Below are positions 1-13,100 of a stretch of 64,000 bases of DNA, one piece after another. The stretch covers positions 179,960 through 243,959 of the forward strand of contig CAJJDN010000003.1 in the NCBI GenBank assembly GCA_905182985.1, given 5' to 3'. The notes beneath the pieces were generated by a model. The model did not search any database. It was not told the origin of the DNA and saw nothing but the letters and a program-made list of their open reading frames with translations. The translations under genes and the position numbers were made by a program. The DNA is from Paramecium sonneborni. Taxonomy: Eukaryota > Ciliophora > Oligohymenophorea > Peniculida > Parameciidae. Each line of letters begins with the position of its first letter. Positions within the stretch are counted from its first letter, which is position 1.

Positions 1-176
1 TACTTTGTCAATATTAAATTTATGAAATAAGATTTTATCTTCATAATATTTTAATTGTTTTAATTTATTCAAAATAATCAAAATAAAAAATTTTGAATTA
101 TGGTATTCTCAAATAACTTCAAAGTTCTTTACTTTAAATTAATTGAAAAATTGCAAAATTTAATAACATTAAATTA

Positions 177-722
177 TCATTCATTAATTCGTTTAGAGCA
201 ATCCACATAAAACTATTATTTTGGATCATTTTTCTTTACTTTATATACTCGATTAGTAAATCCCCTTGGAGATTAATTATTTGAGACATCTTACCAAAAT
301 CGCTCTTTTTATTATAATTATTGCTTAAATTTTAACTATCTTAAATGATAATTAAAATTGAATTGAATATTTGGTACATGTTAAATAGGTGAATTTAATC
401 TTTAAATTGATAACTGATTACTTTTGGTTACTTTATCTAGGATTTCTAAATTTTAACTTAATTCTTATGGAACAAGTAATTTTTCTCTTTTAGTTCTTTA
501 AGAACTATGAAAAGTGCGCTTTGATCTATTTGTAGAAAGTTAATAAAATGTTTGAGTTTAATTTAAAGAATTTAAAGCAAATTGAAAATTTTAAACTTTT
601 TTGATTTAAGTTTACATTTAAGATCTATTGTATTAATGTCTAAGTAGATGACAATCTAAAAGAGATTTAGCACTTTTAAGAATATTCACCTTTTGTCCAT
701 TAACTGAAAATTCATAATTCAT
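177..722 (-). CDS. uncharacterised 181-residue protein
   Basis: Single open frame in the ciliate code (TAA/TAG read as Gln), from ATG at 722 to TGA at 177. It is rich in Gln, Lys, Arg, Asn and Ser, with no membrane segment or motif that I recognise. The start MNYEFSVNGQKVNIL is chosen because it is the first ATG after the stop of the upstream gene. Only 16 bases separate that stop (739) from this ATG, which is unusually short even for a ciliate, so the two could be one gene with an exon junction I failed to find, or one gene split by an indel. Protein-like composition and absence of TGA for 181 codons support coding; function unknown. Confidence 0.55.
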
Positions 723-738
723 AAATTTATATAAATAA

Positions 739-3700
739 TCATTAATTAATTTTTTGTAATTCTATGTAACATTAAGAAAATCTTTTCAAAGCTAGATAGT
801 ATAATTTTGCTTTAATAAGAAATATAAAATTATGGACATACTGGGTTACTTAGGCATAAGTGAATTCTTTTTATTCAAAATAGTCTTATCTTATTTCATA
901 TTTATTGATAATGACTTTCCTTGTTGTTTAAAATAATTAATATTAATAAACAGCTGGATTCTTTTTCGTTCTAATAACTTATGTGCATACAAAACCATCA
1001 CCTGATCTTTATTTATTTTCCTTAGATAATTAATCATCACATTCAGAAATAATATGTTATTGTATTTCTGGTAGCATATTAATCTAAATTAAAGATAATC
1101 TAGCTAGATTTAAATAATTTTAGGTTTTTATCTTTTGAGTTAAATAATGACACATTTCAATAATATCACTTAGATTTATTTTACTATTCATATAATTTGA
1201 TTATGATTTATATAAACCATCAGTAACTAATTAATTCATTATTTCTCTTAAATTTATTCTGATATCTTTATATTGATAATTAGCCAAACAATAATATCTC
1301 AAATAGATATTATAACTTGAAGATGCTGAATATAAAATAGGTTTTGCAGGTTCAAATAAATCAATCCCTTTCGATTTTGTTTTTCTTTCTAAAAAATATT
1401 CAATATATCCTCTACTTCCATTATCACTTCTAAATTATTTAGTGCAAAGATATTCTAAAATAGAAATCTCATTTAAATTACACTTTATTACAAAAGGTGT
1501 CTTGCCAAAATTTAAATTTTAAGTCATGTATATGTCTTATTCTAATATCATGTCTCTATACATATTTCTACATTCTGATTATACTTTATAATTATATCTG
1601 ATGTTTTCATCTGTTTATTTTTTTTCTAAATATTCTTTTCCAATTATTCGATATTTCTTATTTGATTCATTATCAAATAATTCAACTAATCTATCAAATA
1701 AGCTAATATAACTTTTAAGTTATCTTTTTTCTTTACGAACTGATAATTAAAATACTTATTATTACATTAATTTCCAAAACATTATTTCAATTAAATATCG
1801 TTTATCATTTTTTCTATCTCCTTTATTTAATAATCTTGTAAATTCAATAATTTAAAATACTTTTTGACACATATCTTCATTTTTTTCTATTGCTTAATTT
1901 ATAACTTTAGTTTTAATATTAATTTAAGAGGCTTATGCAACGAATCCTTATCTTCTTTTTGATTTTCCTGTTGTAAAATTGAGCTATGATACATCAATAG
2001 ATTGTCTCATAATATTTAATTTTGTCATCACTTAACTATTCATTTTTGAAGTTCTTCTATATTTAAGAGATCCTCTTTATATTTCATCAACTTGAATAAC
2101 AATATCATTGAAGGTAAGATATTCAGTAATATTAAATAATTGAAATATTATCCCTAAACTAAAGTCCATTTCTTAAATCTGTATTAAATTAATATTTGTC
2201 ATTAATCTTTTCTTACTCTTTGGAAAATAATAGGTAATTTAAACAAGATCTAAAACTGTATGAGCTTATATTGTAATTATTACAAATTCAATTTTGATTA
2301 ATTTATAATTTTTAAATTGAAGAAACAAACATTCATTTAATACTGTTATTTAATTATTTTATTTTACGATATAAAACTTCTCTATATAATGTGCTATTAC
2401 TCTAAATATTTTATATCTTTAACTCAAAAACTATTTAGCTTAACTATAATCATAAGAATGAACTCGTTAATATTCATTAAGAATACATTTTTATGATCGT
2501 TTTGCTATCCAAAATGAAGATAATTTAATATCTTATTATGTTTTAATTATTTACATAACTGAAAAAGGAGTTTTGTATAGAAATTTTTTGTCAAATTTTA
2601 AATTTACAACAAATTCCTAACACCATTAATAAATTAAACTTGGAGTGAAATAATTTGAAATTTCAAATCTTTATTCTATATCAAATTTATTGATTATAAG
2701 AATATATTTTTTTAACTTTGAATCAAACTCATGTATCTAGAGACTTATGAACAAATTTTCACCATCGAACTTATAAATTTATTCAAATCTTGTTGAGCAA
2801 AAGGAATCTTATTTTCCTAAATAAAACACTTTAACATTTGCATAACATTTTGCTTTATTTATTGTTTCAAAAGTAAATGTAAAGTCTAAACGATTTAAAT
2901 AATTAATTAGTTCTTTTGAATCAGATAATAAATAAGCTTTTATTTTACTATAATTTGGTAGAGATGCTCTTAATTTACAAAAGAATTTCTCCATCCTGAT
3001 TCTTAAAAAACAATTTTCTTTTAAAAGAGTTAAAAAAACTTTACTATATAGAGATAACTTTTAGTATAGCTTTTATTAAGAATACTTACAACTATTAATA
3101 AAAACTATTGATTCATTTGAATCTAATATTAAAGGTTTTCTCAATCTAGTTATATTTATCATTCTTACTCTTTGTTTAGACATAATTATAATTATAAATT
3201 TATCTCTGAGGCTAACAAAAACAAAATTTGGATGTTGGACTGTGTCATATCTTTTGACACCTTAAGACCAAAAAATTTATTTTTAGTCATAATTGTATTC
3301 TTAAGCTACTTCCAATTATTTTGAAGCATATTCTGGCTTTATTTCAATTTAATCAATCTATTAAAATTATTAATCAAAAATAGAATGATATTCGAAATAT
3401 TTTGATTAGGTTGATTGAATTTCTTTTATTTTTCTTAAATCTTATTCTTCATGTGGATATATACTGAACTTTAAGTAAGTTTAAGTGGTATTATATAAGC
3501 TATGATGATCCATTTTCTCAATAAAATTTAAAGTTGTTGAAAGAATATGTTAATATTAAGCTTTTAAGGCTACCTATCTTGTTTTAAAATTCAAAGTTAT
3601 CAAATTATTTAAGATTAAACTAATAATAACAGAATAATTTGCTCTTTCAAATATTAAATTTTTCAAAATCTAATTGATATCGAATCTATCAAAAATGGAA

Positions 3701-6270
3701 CGATCAATTGTTTCTTTAGCTGCTAGAGCTAATTTCTCGAAATGAAAAACACTTATAGTTAAAGGTTAAAAAATTCTTTCATTTCTTCTTCTAGATAAAT
3801 TTGTCTAATAAAAAACTTAATCTGTATGTTATTTATCTTTTTCAAATAATAATGCTTCAATTTATAATTAGAATTTAGAAGAATCAAATATCCATTCTAA
3901 ATTTTGAGTATTAATTTAAAATAATTCTTCTACTTCATTCTTCGTTTCATATCTAGGTCTCATTCTATCAACATCTAATAACAATTTGTCAAGGATCACA
4001 TTTCCAGTATAGCATATATGTATGCTTAATTAACAAATTTTACTCACCTATCCTAATAATGCATCATTTGATTAAATTAAAATTTCATTAATATCTAAAA
4101 AACTAGATTATATAAAAATCTTTTTAATTTTTTAATGATTTATTTTTGTTATCAATTAATCATAAAAAAATTCACTACAATTATGTACGAATCTAAATTA
4201 CAATATTGAATTTAAGATTTAAGAATTATTTTAAATATAATTAATATATTCTTAAGAAAGATTTTAACTATCTTAATTTAATTTTCTTTTATTTTCTAAT
4301 ATTTTTTATTCTTTAACAAGTATATCAATAAGAATTAATCTAATTAATGGTAAATTAATGATGTATTATTTTATTAAATCTTAATCAATAGTTTCTGATA
4401 ATTAAGGTAATAGATCATAAGTAGTTCCAATCTTTTTTTTAATTTTAACAATTTAATTATTTTGTAAATAATTAATAATTTTTTAAGTTTCAACAATTGA
4501 TTAGACATCAAGATCAGTGAGTTTTCTTCTTGATTTAAGGGAAAGTCCTTAAATAAAAGATGTTTTATAAACTTTTGCTGATGGAAGAGCTTCCTTATTC
4601 AATAATGCCAATTATCCTTTTTATCTTAAATAAATTATAAGATAATCTTTTACTGTAGGCCAAACAGTAGTACAATTTTTATTAACTTCAAAATCTGGCA
4701 TAGTAACAAGTGGAATATCTAATCGAAAATGATATTATTAACGACCTTCTCCTTTAAAGAATAAGGCAATACAACTTTTATCATAAGTTACATCGTAATA
4801 CGAAACTGACCATACAACAATATTTCTATAAAAAACAGAAATATATCTAAAACTAGGATAATATAATGTTTAAATATGTTTAACCCAATCATCACAAGTC
4901 TTGGATGGAATTTTTAATCCTGGATGTCTACAAAAATTCTTAAATTTATTTTAAGCCTTCCAAAGCATTCCAAAAACTCCAAGATTTTCTTTTTTATCAT
5001 CAATCTAAATCTTTTCTTTTTCTTTCTCTTCTTACTCTTTTTTCTCTTATTATAATTGAAATACTGGAACATTTTCACTCATAAATATAATATCTCCAAG
5101 TCTTCTTTTAAATGCTTTTACTTTTGTTGATTTTCTTACTTTATCAATAGTTTTAGAAGCAGCTATAGATTTTTTGTTGAATTTAAACACTTTCATTCTA
5201 AAGCACATCTATATAAATCTTACTCTTTTTAAAACTTTTTCTGAAAAGATATCTTCAGCTCTTAATTCCCTACTAGATTTTTTTTAAAATATTATTTTTG
5301 ATGCTTTCCTTCTTTATGAAAGTCCTTCATTTAATCTTTTTTAAATTTCTCTAACTTAAACAACTTTAATAGCATTGCTTAAAACATCATCTTGATGTAA
5401 AACATTCTAAATATATTTCATAGAGGGACTTGAAGTTAAAGCTAAAAGTCTTTCTTCAATTTTTCTATAATTAATTAAACTTAAATAATGTTTTGATACC
5501 AATCTTGCTAATTTAGGAGAAGTTATTTTTGAGTGAAGACGTTAAAACATCAATGCTGTTATTATAGTTGATATTTTAAATGTTGTGTCTGTTTATTTTT
5601 CTTTTATTTTTGTTGTCTAAATCATTTATACAGAATCTTCATGAATTTATTCTATTTATATTTTATCTTTTGATTTTTCTATTATATTAAGACTAACTTT
5701 TAATAATTTATATTTTGAAGGATTAGATTTTTTTGATAAAATTGATGTTAATGAATTAATTTTAGGAGTAGATTCCCGTTATTCATTTTATTTTTCTTTT
5801 TCTCTTTTCTCCATTTCAATTTGTTTCATTAACTAAATTTTTTTTTATTTTTCTTATTTTCTTAATTCATCTTCTTAATTCATTTATTAGATTATTCTAT
5901 ATACTTTAGCAGGCTTTATTTCAGCTTTAGCTTTCTTAATAAAAGTTGAGGCCGTTCTTTATCGTACTGTTTCAACTAATTGGGTTCTTAATAGCAAACC
6001 TTCAATTTGAGATTATGTACGTATATGTTACTTTTTTAATTCATTAACATCAAAATCACGGCTACTAAAGAAATTATTTTCTTGAATAGTTTTTGGTGTA
6101 GTTTATTAGGATAATATTTTGAAAGAATTATTGTTTATTGAAACATTTGGTGTTTTAACTTGAATTCCGCTATTAGGAAGCGTAGTGATTGATATTTAAA
6201 GATTTTGCAATTTTTTAAGATAGTTTGACCTTGTTAGTTCTGCTTTCCCTTTATTAAAATAAGGCTTCAT
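739..6270 (-). CDS. very large uncharacterised protein (1843 residues)
   Basis: One uninterrupted 1844-codon frame from ATG 6270 (MKPYFNKGKAELTRSNYL) to TGA 739 with Gln written as TAA/TAG; no intron is needed. The N-terminal third is polar and basic with a Glu/Lys/Gln coiled-coil-like stretch around residues 150-185. Around residues 440-590 there is a better-ordered block (RHPGLKIPSKTCDDWVKH, then YRNIVVWSVSYYDVTYDKSC) with aromatic and Cys residues typical of a folded domain, and a further ordered region follows to the C terminus (SRGYIEYFLERKTKSKG). No transmembrane segments, P-loop, kinase, WD or PAS motif was recognised. It lies alone before a 1.8 kb spacer. Likely a lineage-specific cytoplasmic or cytoskeletal protein, but this is inference only; no function is assigned. 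Confidence 0.75.
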
Positions 6271-8114
6271 TAATTGAATACTTATCGTAAAATTAGGTAT
6301 TTTAATAATCAGAAATTTATACACAAAAAAGTTCAATTTTAATACAATATCATCATAACCTATAATTATATTTTAAAGCTTACTATTATATTATTTGAAA
6401 TCATACACTTTATACTTAGTTTTGCTAAATAAAAATTATTTCATACATAATAATAATCTAATATTGATGTTTCTGATATTAAAATAAGAAGTCATTCCTA
6501 ATTTAACTTATTTGTTTAAAATTAAATAAGTTATCATCTTTATATTATAAAAAATCAATATAATCAATATTCTTAATCATACATTTTTATTATATAAAGA
6601 TGTAATTTATATAATAAGAAGACCTTGACCTAATCGATAAATATTTAAAAGAAAATTCAGAAATTAATTTTGTGTTTGCATAACATTAAATCGAAAATTC
6701 AAGGGAATTATTGATATTTTCTCTTAAAATATTTAAAGTTCTATAAAAATCCATTTTCAACTAGATTTTGGAATAAGCCTAAAACATTATAAATACTAAG
6801 AGACCATAACAATGAAAGTTTATTTCATATGCAATAGATTGAATAATTTTTACAAATTGAGATATATAATAAAAAAAATATGAATAAAGAATACATAACA
6901 TTTTTAATAATTGAACTCATACACAAAAATATGGTTCTCTTTATTATTTTCATAATTTTCTCCTAAACAAACTTTTTAATAACCAAATATATTATTTTGT
7001 TCTGATCAAAAAATTTTTATATTGCTTGATAGAAATTTTGGCTATTGTTTTAGCTATGAACGAATTGTATCTTCTTCTGTTAGTTACCTTGTAAATATTA
7101 CTATTTAGAATTATATTTAAAAGCAACATAAAAAAGTCACTATAAATAAAATTAATAATTATTATGGATTATATTATCCAAAAAATAGAACAAGTTTAGA
7201 TAATTTCTTCATAAAAAATTAAAGATTAGATAGAGTATAAGTTACAATTCTTTGTGTTGAAATTTTAAAGCCTAATAAGCAATCTCAATTCTAATAAATT
7301 GAAAGAGAGTCCGGATTAAATTTTTGATAAAATAATTATTCACATACATATATATATCTTTATTTATTTTTATAAAGATGAAAGCTAGGATTTGTAGCAA
7401 TTTCTTCTATATTGTATCAAAAATACACAAGTTAATGGGCAAATAACTTAAAAGTAGTACCTATACCTTATCTTATCAAATGATTATAGGATGATTCCTC
7501 AAAATCCAATTTGACTAGTAAGTTTTTATGTTTATTCTAATATTCGATGAACTTTATTATAACAAAGTTCGAAATAAACTAGTATTAGTAGGAGAGACAA
7601 TTTAGTTGCTGTTATGACTATTAAAACAAGAAAGTGACAGAAAGTATTATGCTTGCTTATCAGGCCTTATTTTTATATATAAAATAATTTATACCATGTT
7701 CTTAGTATAATTATATGTTTCTTGCATTTATTTATTTTAAATAAAATGCTTCATCTTATTGTTTAAAAATGATGTTTAAATTCATATATTAAAAAAGAGT
7801 TCAATCATAATTGAGGTTCTTTATTATCAAAATCATAAGTTATGATAATATTTTGAAATTATTTTCTACAACTATAAATTTAAGTTGGAAAACATAAACC
7901 TTTATATGATACAAACTTTAGATATTTATAAAGTTAAATTTAATTAAACATAGATGTAAGATTGATTAAATATTAGTCAATGCCAACATCGAATTTAATC
8001 ATTTGATGTTTCAAATGATATAAGTGTAGCCAAATAAATTGTAATTGATGCATATACTATTTATTCTAATGTTCTGAAATGATTTTAATTAATCTTTGAT
8101 ACAATAATATTTTA
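6271..8114. other. AT-rich spacer
   Basis: No convincing gene was found between the ATG at 6270 and the ATG at 8115. A short minus-strand stretch near 6900-7000 translates to a protein-like fragment (KVCLGENYENNKENHIFVYEF) but is quickly followed by low-quality sequence and has no start; it may be a decayed remnant. The last 406 bases belong to the first copy of the direct repeat. Confidence 0.5.
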
Positions 8115-8906
8115 ATGAATTTAATGAAAGCCGAAAATCACCAACTTATTCAAAATCCAACCTTACCCACAATTATGAATAATGAAGATTAAATTCAAGA
8201 AAGCAATTTATATTATGTTAACAGACCTTCTTAAGAAGCAATTATTTAAAATTTTACATAGAAATATAGAGATAATACTAAAAAGTAGATTCTAAACAAA
8301 AATCTCGATCCTGAAAATAAAAAAATGGCATTTTTTTAATAGTTATAAAAACTTCAATTATCTGAGGACAAACATAAAAAAACTGACTAATACTTTACAT
8401 ACTATAAAAAAGAACACTTATAAAAATCAGTTAATTCAAGTAAAGGTTAATATAAATGTACAAAAATGAAAATTTTTGAAAGAGATAGGATTAATAGTGA
8501 GAGAACCAATTAAACATATTAGTAATTAAGAGAATATAGTATAATTGATGATATTGTTTAAAATTAAGATATAATAGCTAAATAAAAAGGTTTATTAGAA
8601 AAAGTGTAAGATCTTAAGAAATTGAAATTATTAAAGTAATACAAATTCAATCAGTATTATAAAATAATAATCAATTTAGTTATTGCTTGCCAGGGGTTGG
8701 TAAATCTCCATATGTTTTTAATGATACTCATTCAAAGTGTACTAATCCTGGATATTCTAGAAATATTGAAGGAGGAAAGTTTTTTACAAGATGATTTATT
8801 TATGTAAAATCATAATTTATATTTATCGATTCATTTATTTATTGTTCATAAAATTTTAATCAATTATATAAGATAATTTGAGTTAGATTCTTACTTTCGA
8901 AATAAA
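7709..8906. repeat. direct repeat, copy 1 (1198 bp)
   Basis: Reads identically, by eye, to 8908-10105 (offset 1199). The two copies are separated by a single N at 8907. The break points fall in plain AT-rich sequence with no terminal repeats, target duplication or transposase, so this does not look like a transposon. An unresolved overlap between two contigs is the simplest explanation. Confidence 0.9.
8115..8794 (+). CDS. small conserved-looking protein, copy 1 (217 residues)
   Basis: ATG 8115 (MNLMKAENHQLIQNPTLPT) to TGA 8794 with one 26-nt intron at 8654-8679; splicing puts the second exon in frame. The body is Lys/Gln-rich and probably helical. The short second exon encodes an ordered tail, CLPGVGKSPYVFNDTHSKC then NPGYSRNIEGGKFFTR, ending at the stop. 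The Pro/Gly/aromatic tail resembles the compact C-terminal blocks of small ciliary or cytoskeletal ciliate proteins, but that is impression, not a family assignment. The whole gene lies in the 1.2 kb repeat, so an identical copy sits at 9314-9993. Alternative splicing with a 44-nt intron also keeps frame but is out of line with intron sizes here. Confidence 0.7.
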
Positions 8907-8907
8907 N
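8907..8907. other. single ambiguous base (N) at a probable assembly join
   Basis: The only non-ACGT character I saw in the window. It lies exactly between the two copies of the 1198-bp repeat, as expected of a minimum-size scaffold gap placed between two contigs that actually overlap. Confidence 0.95.
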
Positions 8908-10105
8908 AATTATATGTTTCTTGCATTTATTTATTTTAAATAAAATGCTTCATCTTATTGTTTAAAAATGATGTTTAAATTCATATATTAAAAAAGAGTT
9001 CAATCATAATTGAGGTTCTTTATTATCAAAATCATAAGTTATGATAATATTTTGAAATTATTTTCTACAACTATAAATTTAAGTTGGAAAACATAAACCT
9101 TTATATGATACAAACTTTAGATATTTATAAAGTTAAATTTAATTAAACATAGATGTAAGATTGATTAAATATTAGTCAATGCCAACATCGAATTTAATCA
9201 TTTGATGTTTCAAATGATATAAGTGTAGCCAAATAAATTGTAATTGATGCATATACTATTTATTCTAATGTTCTGAAATGATTTTAATTAATCTTTGATA
9301 CAATAATATTTTAATGAATTTAATGAAAGCCGAAAATCACCAACTTATTCAAAATCCAACCTTACCCACAATTATGAATAATGAAGATTAAATTCAAGAA
9401 AGCAATTTATATTATGTTAACAGACCTTCTTAAGAAGCAATTATTTAAAATTTTACATAGAAATATAGAGATAATACTAAAAAGTAGATTCTAAACAAAA
9501 ATCTCGATCCTGAAAATAAAAAAATGGCATTTTTTTAATAGTTATAAAAACTTCAATTATCTGAGGACAAACATAAAAAAACTGACTAATACTTTACATA
9601 CTATAAAAAAGAACACTTATAAAAATCAGTTAATTCAAGTAAAGGTTAATATAAATGTACAAAAATGAAAATTTTTGAAAGAGATAGGATTAATAGTGAG
9701 AGAACCAATTAAACATATTAGTAATTAAGAGAATATAGTATAATTGATGATATTGTTTAAAATTAAGATATAATAGCTAAATAAAAAGGTTTATTAGAAA
9801 AAGTGTAAGATCTTAAGAAATTGAAATTATTAAAGTAATACAAATTCAATCAGTATTATAAAATAATAATCAATTTAGTTATTGCTTGCCAGGGGTTGGT
9901 AAATCTCCATATGTTTTTAATGATACTCATTCAAAGTGTACTAATCCTGGATATTCTAGAAATATTGAAGGAGGAAAGTTTTTTACAAGATGATTTATTT
10001 ATGTAAAATCATAATTTATATTTATCGATTCATTTATTTATTGTTCATAAAATTTTAATCAATTATATAAGATAATTTGAGTTAGATTCTTACTTTCGAA
10101 ATAAA
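8908..10105. repeat. direct repeat, copy 2 (1198 bp)
   Basis: Second copy of 7709-8906, starting immediately after the N and ending 31 bases before the ATG of the TmcB-like gene. Sequence after 10105 is unique. Confidence 0.9.
9314..9993 (+). CDS. small conserved-looking protein, copy 2 (217 residues)
   Basis: Exact duplicate of the gene at 8115-8794, with the 26-nt intron at 9853-9878. No base differs between the copies by eye, including intron and flanks, which argues for an assembly duplicate rather than an old paralogue. If real, it would be a very recent tandem gene duplication. See copy 1 for the protein description. Confidence 0.65.
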
Positions 10106-10136
10106 TCATATTAATATTTTATAAATTTAACTAGAC

Positions 10137-13100
10137 ATGGAATCTAAATCAAATTACAACAATCCATAAACTTAGTTAGACAATGAAGGATCATTCATTG
10201 ATAAAATAATATTAGAAATTAAATAGCTAATATTCAAAATTGTAACAGAGATGTTAAAAATTGAATCTCAATCAGTTGTATTTTAGCTACTGATGAGACT
10301 CATATAATATATGTAATTGAATGCTATATTATTTAATCGATAAATCTGGAAAATATGGTAAGTAACATATGTGTCATAACCATTGCATACTTTTTTCAAG
10401 TATTTATATTGTTGATATTAGTTACTTTATGATTACACCCTATTTTAATGAAGACAGTTTCTAGTATTTTGTAGTAATCATGTATGTTTGCTTATCATTA
10501 TTCTTGATAACACTCATGCTTATCTGCTTAATTGGTTTTTATTCAAATAAATAAAACCAAAGTTTTACATGGGCTATGACAATTCTTTAAATCCTTATTG
10601 GATTTTTTTTATCAATATTATTTCTACCTTTTGTTGATGTTTTCTTAGCTACGATAGCTTGTTATGATGATAGTAAAGGTTAATTTTAACATTATTTGTT
10701 TGATATATAATGCTGGGCAAATGTACATATAGTACATGGAATTGTTGCTATTATTGCTTTGATAATTTTTAGTTTAACCACATTGTTATTTTCAATGATT
10801 TATTATGAAATAAACTATTTACCATAAAAATTGAATTCAAAAAAATAAAGTATGTCAACAACGTTCTTATTATTATATGAATTGGTTATGGTAATATGTT
10901 ACACTTTTATGAATGATAAAATATATGAATATGTTCATATTTTAATAATGTTAATTGGTAGTTTTTTATTATTTTGGATTTTTCATGTTGAAAGACCTTA
11001 TAATAATCACTTAATTTAGAAATCATATTCAATATTAGTAACATTTCATTTATGGGGAGTTTCTATGCTTTGTTTTGCAAAATATTTAGAAGGTGTATTA
11101 TTTTTTGGAGTTATATTTTCTTGGATAGGAGGGTTACCTTTAATTATAATAACTCTTATTCGACCTTAGCATGAATAATATGATATTCTAATGACTAATT
11201 TAGCTACTTGTTAATAACCTGAATAAATTTATAAATTGACTAATTTTTTATTGTAATTATAATAAGAAAGTTAAAATGATCCAACATAAGGATTAGTTAT
11301 TGATGGATTCTTAGATTATCATAAAATAACTTGTATTAGAGATGATTGTCATTTAAAATTAAAAGGATTACCAAATTATAGAAGAAATAAAATTGGTCTT
11401 CATGAAAGTAATTTGTAAGAGAGAGATATAGATTTATCTATTGTATTATACTAAATTTATTTAAATTAAACAAAAAGGTTTTAAAATTCAATCAAATTGA
11501 GATTAAAATTTTGTGTATATATGTATGAAAAAATGAAATAAAAATAAAATGCTTTAATTGAACTTTAGGCTATTGAATAAATGTTTCCTAAATTTGATGA
11601 ACAATTTATTATATATAGGTTTAAAAAAATCATAGAAGAAGAATTAAATTCTGGTGATGGATATGGTAATTTTGATATTGGAAATGAATTATAATTCTAA
11701 AATAATTATAAAACATTATAAAGATACATAGAGAGATCATCATTACTTCATATGGATTTTTGGTCATTATTGTAAGAAGATTATCCTGATTTAAGTAAAT
11801 TAAATGACCTTGGATAAAAAATAAATAATTCCATAGTTCATATAGAAGATTTATGGAAGAAGATGTAAAAGTCTAGCATAAATTTAACAAAAGCACTTAG
11901 AATATATAGTAAATTCTAGATTGAAGTTTTATAAGATAAGGAATAAGGAGAATAATTACTAGAAAAATCTAGATTACTATAATAATAACTTAATTAAAAT
12001 AGAAATAAAGCAACGACATAATTTATGAATGCAGAAGATATAGGATTAGAAGCTTTACCAACAATTGTTATAGCAACAACTGTTGATAAATTTTCTTAAA
12101 TTATAAATCTTAATAAAGCTTGTTGTAATGTATTAGCTTATAATAAAGCAGAATTATTGAATAAAAAAGTTTCATAAATTATGCCAAATGTTTTCGCTAA
12201 GTTTCATGATAAATATGTTGAAAAATTTATGACTTTAAATGTTTCAAATCTATTTAATGTAGATAGATACATTTTTGTTAAATAAAAATATAATTATATT
12301 CTACCAAGTTTTTTAAATATTAGAATGCTTTCATCTTTTGATGATACTACATTTATTATAGGATAATTTAAATTAATTAAATAATTTAAACCAATATGTT
12401 ATTTAATAACAGATAATGAAAAAATAATTGAATCCATATCTGCTTCATGTATTACTTTATTAGGTATTGATAATAAAATAATTACTCATAATAAAATCTA
12501 TATGAATGATCTCTTTCCCTCATTCTAAGAGTAATTTAACTCATTTTTTACTAAATCAGGAGCATTAATTAAATATTAAAATTCTCTTTAATAAATTAAA
12601 AGTCCTTCTCACTAATAATTATCTGAATAGCAAACCGAAAAATAGAAATCAGATAAATCTTCATAAATTTATTAATGTAATGTATCCGAAATAAGAGATT
12701 TTGAAAAACAACTTGTAGGCTATACTATTAAATTAGAATTAATATAAAATGAAAAATCATATGGAACTTAATAAAATATGAGTTTATTAGGAGAAAAATA
12801 ATAAACTGAATAATTAGTTTATAATTAATTGTAATTTAAATTCATCCCTAAACTTATGACATATTTAGCTGAACTTGGAAATGAGGCAAATTCTTAAAGA
12901 GTTGATTAATCTGTTAATTGGGATTAATAAGATCAAAGTTCTCAATTAACTTCAAATCTTGGAATAGAATATCAAAAACCTTTAACCGAAAAAAGTGATG
13001 AATTATAAATAATTTCACAATGTTTAAAATTGGATGATGGAATTAAAACTTTGAGATTATTTGAAAATAAAATTTAAGATATTGAAGATAAAGAAGATAT

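Noticed and set aside
8654..8906. Transposon or IES explanation for the 1.2 kb repeat.
   Set aside because: No terminal inverted repeats, TA-bounded ends or transposase; the repeat boundaries coincide with the N.
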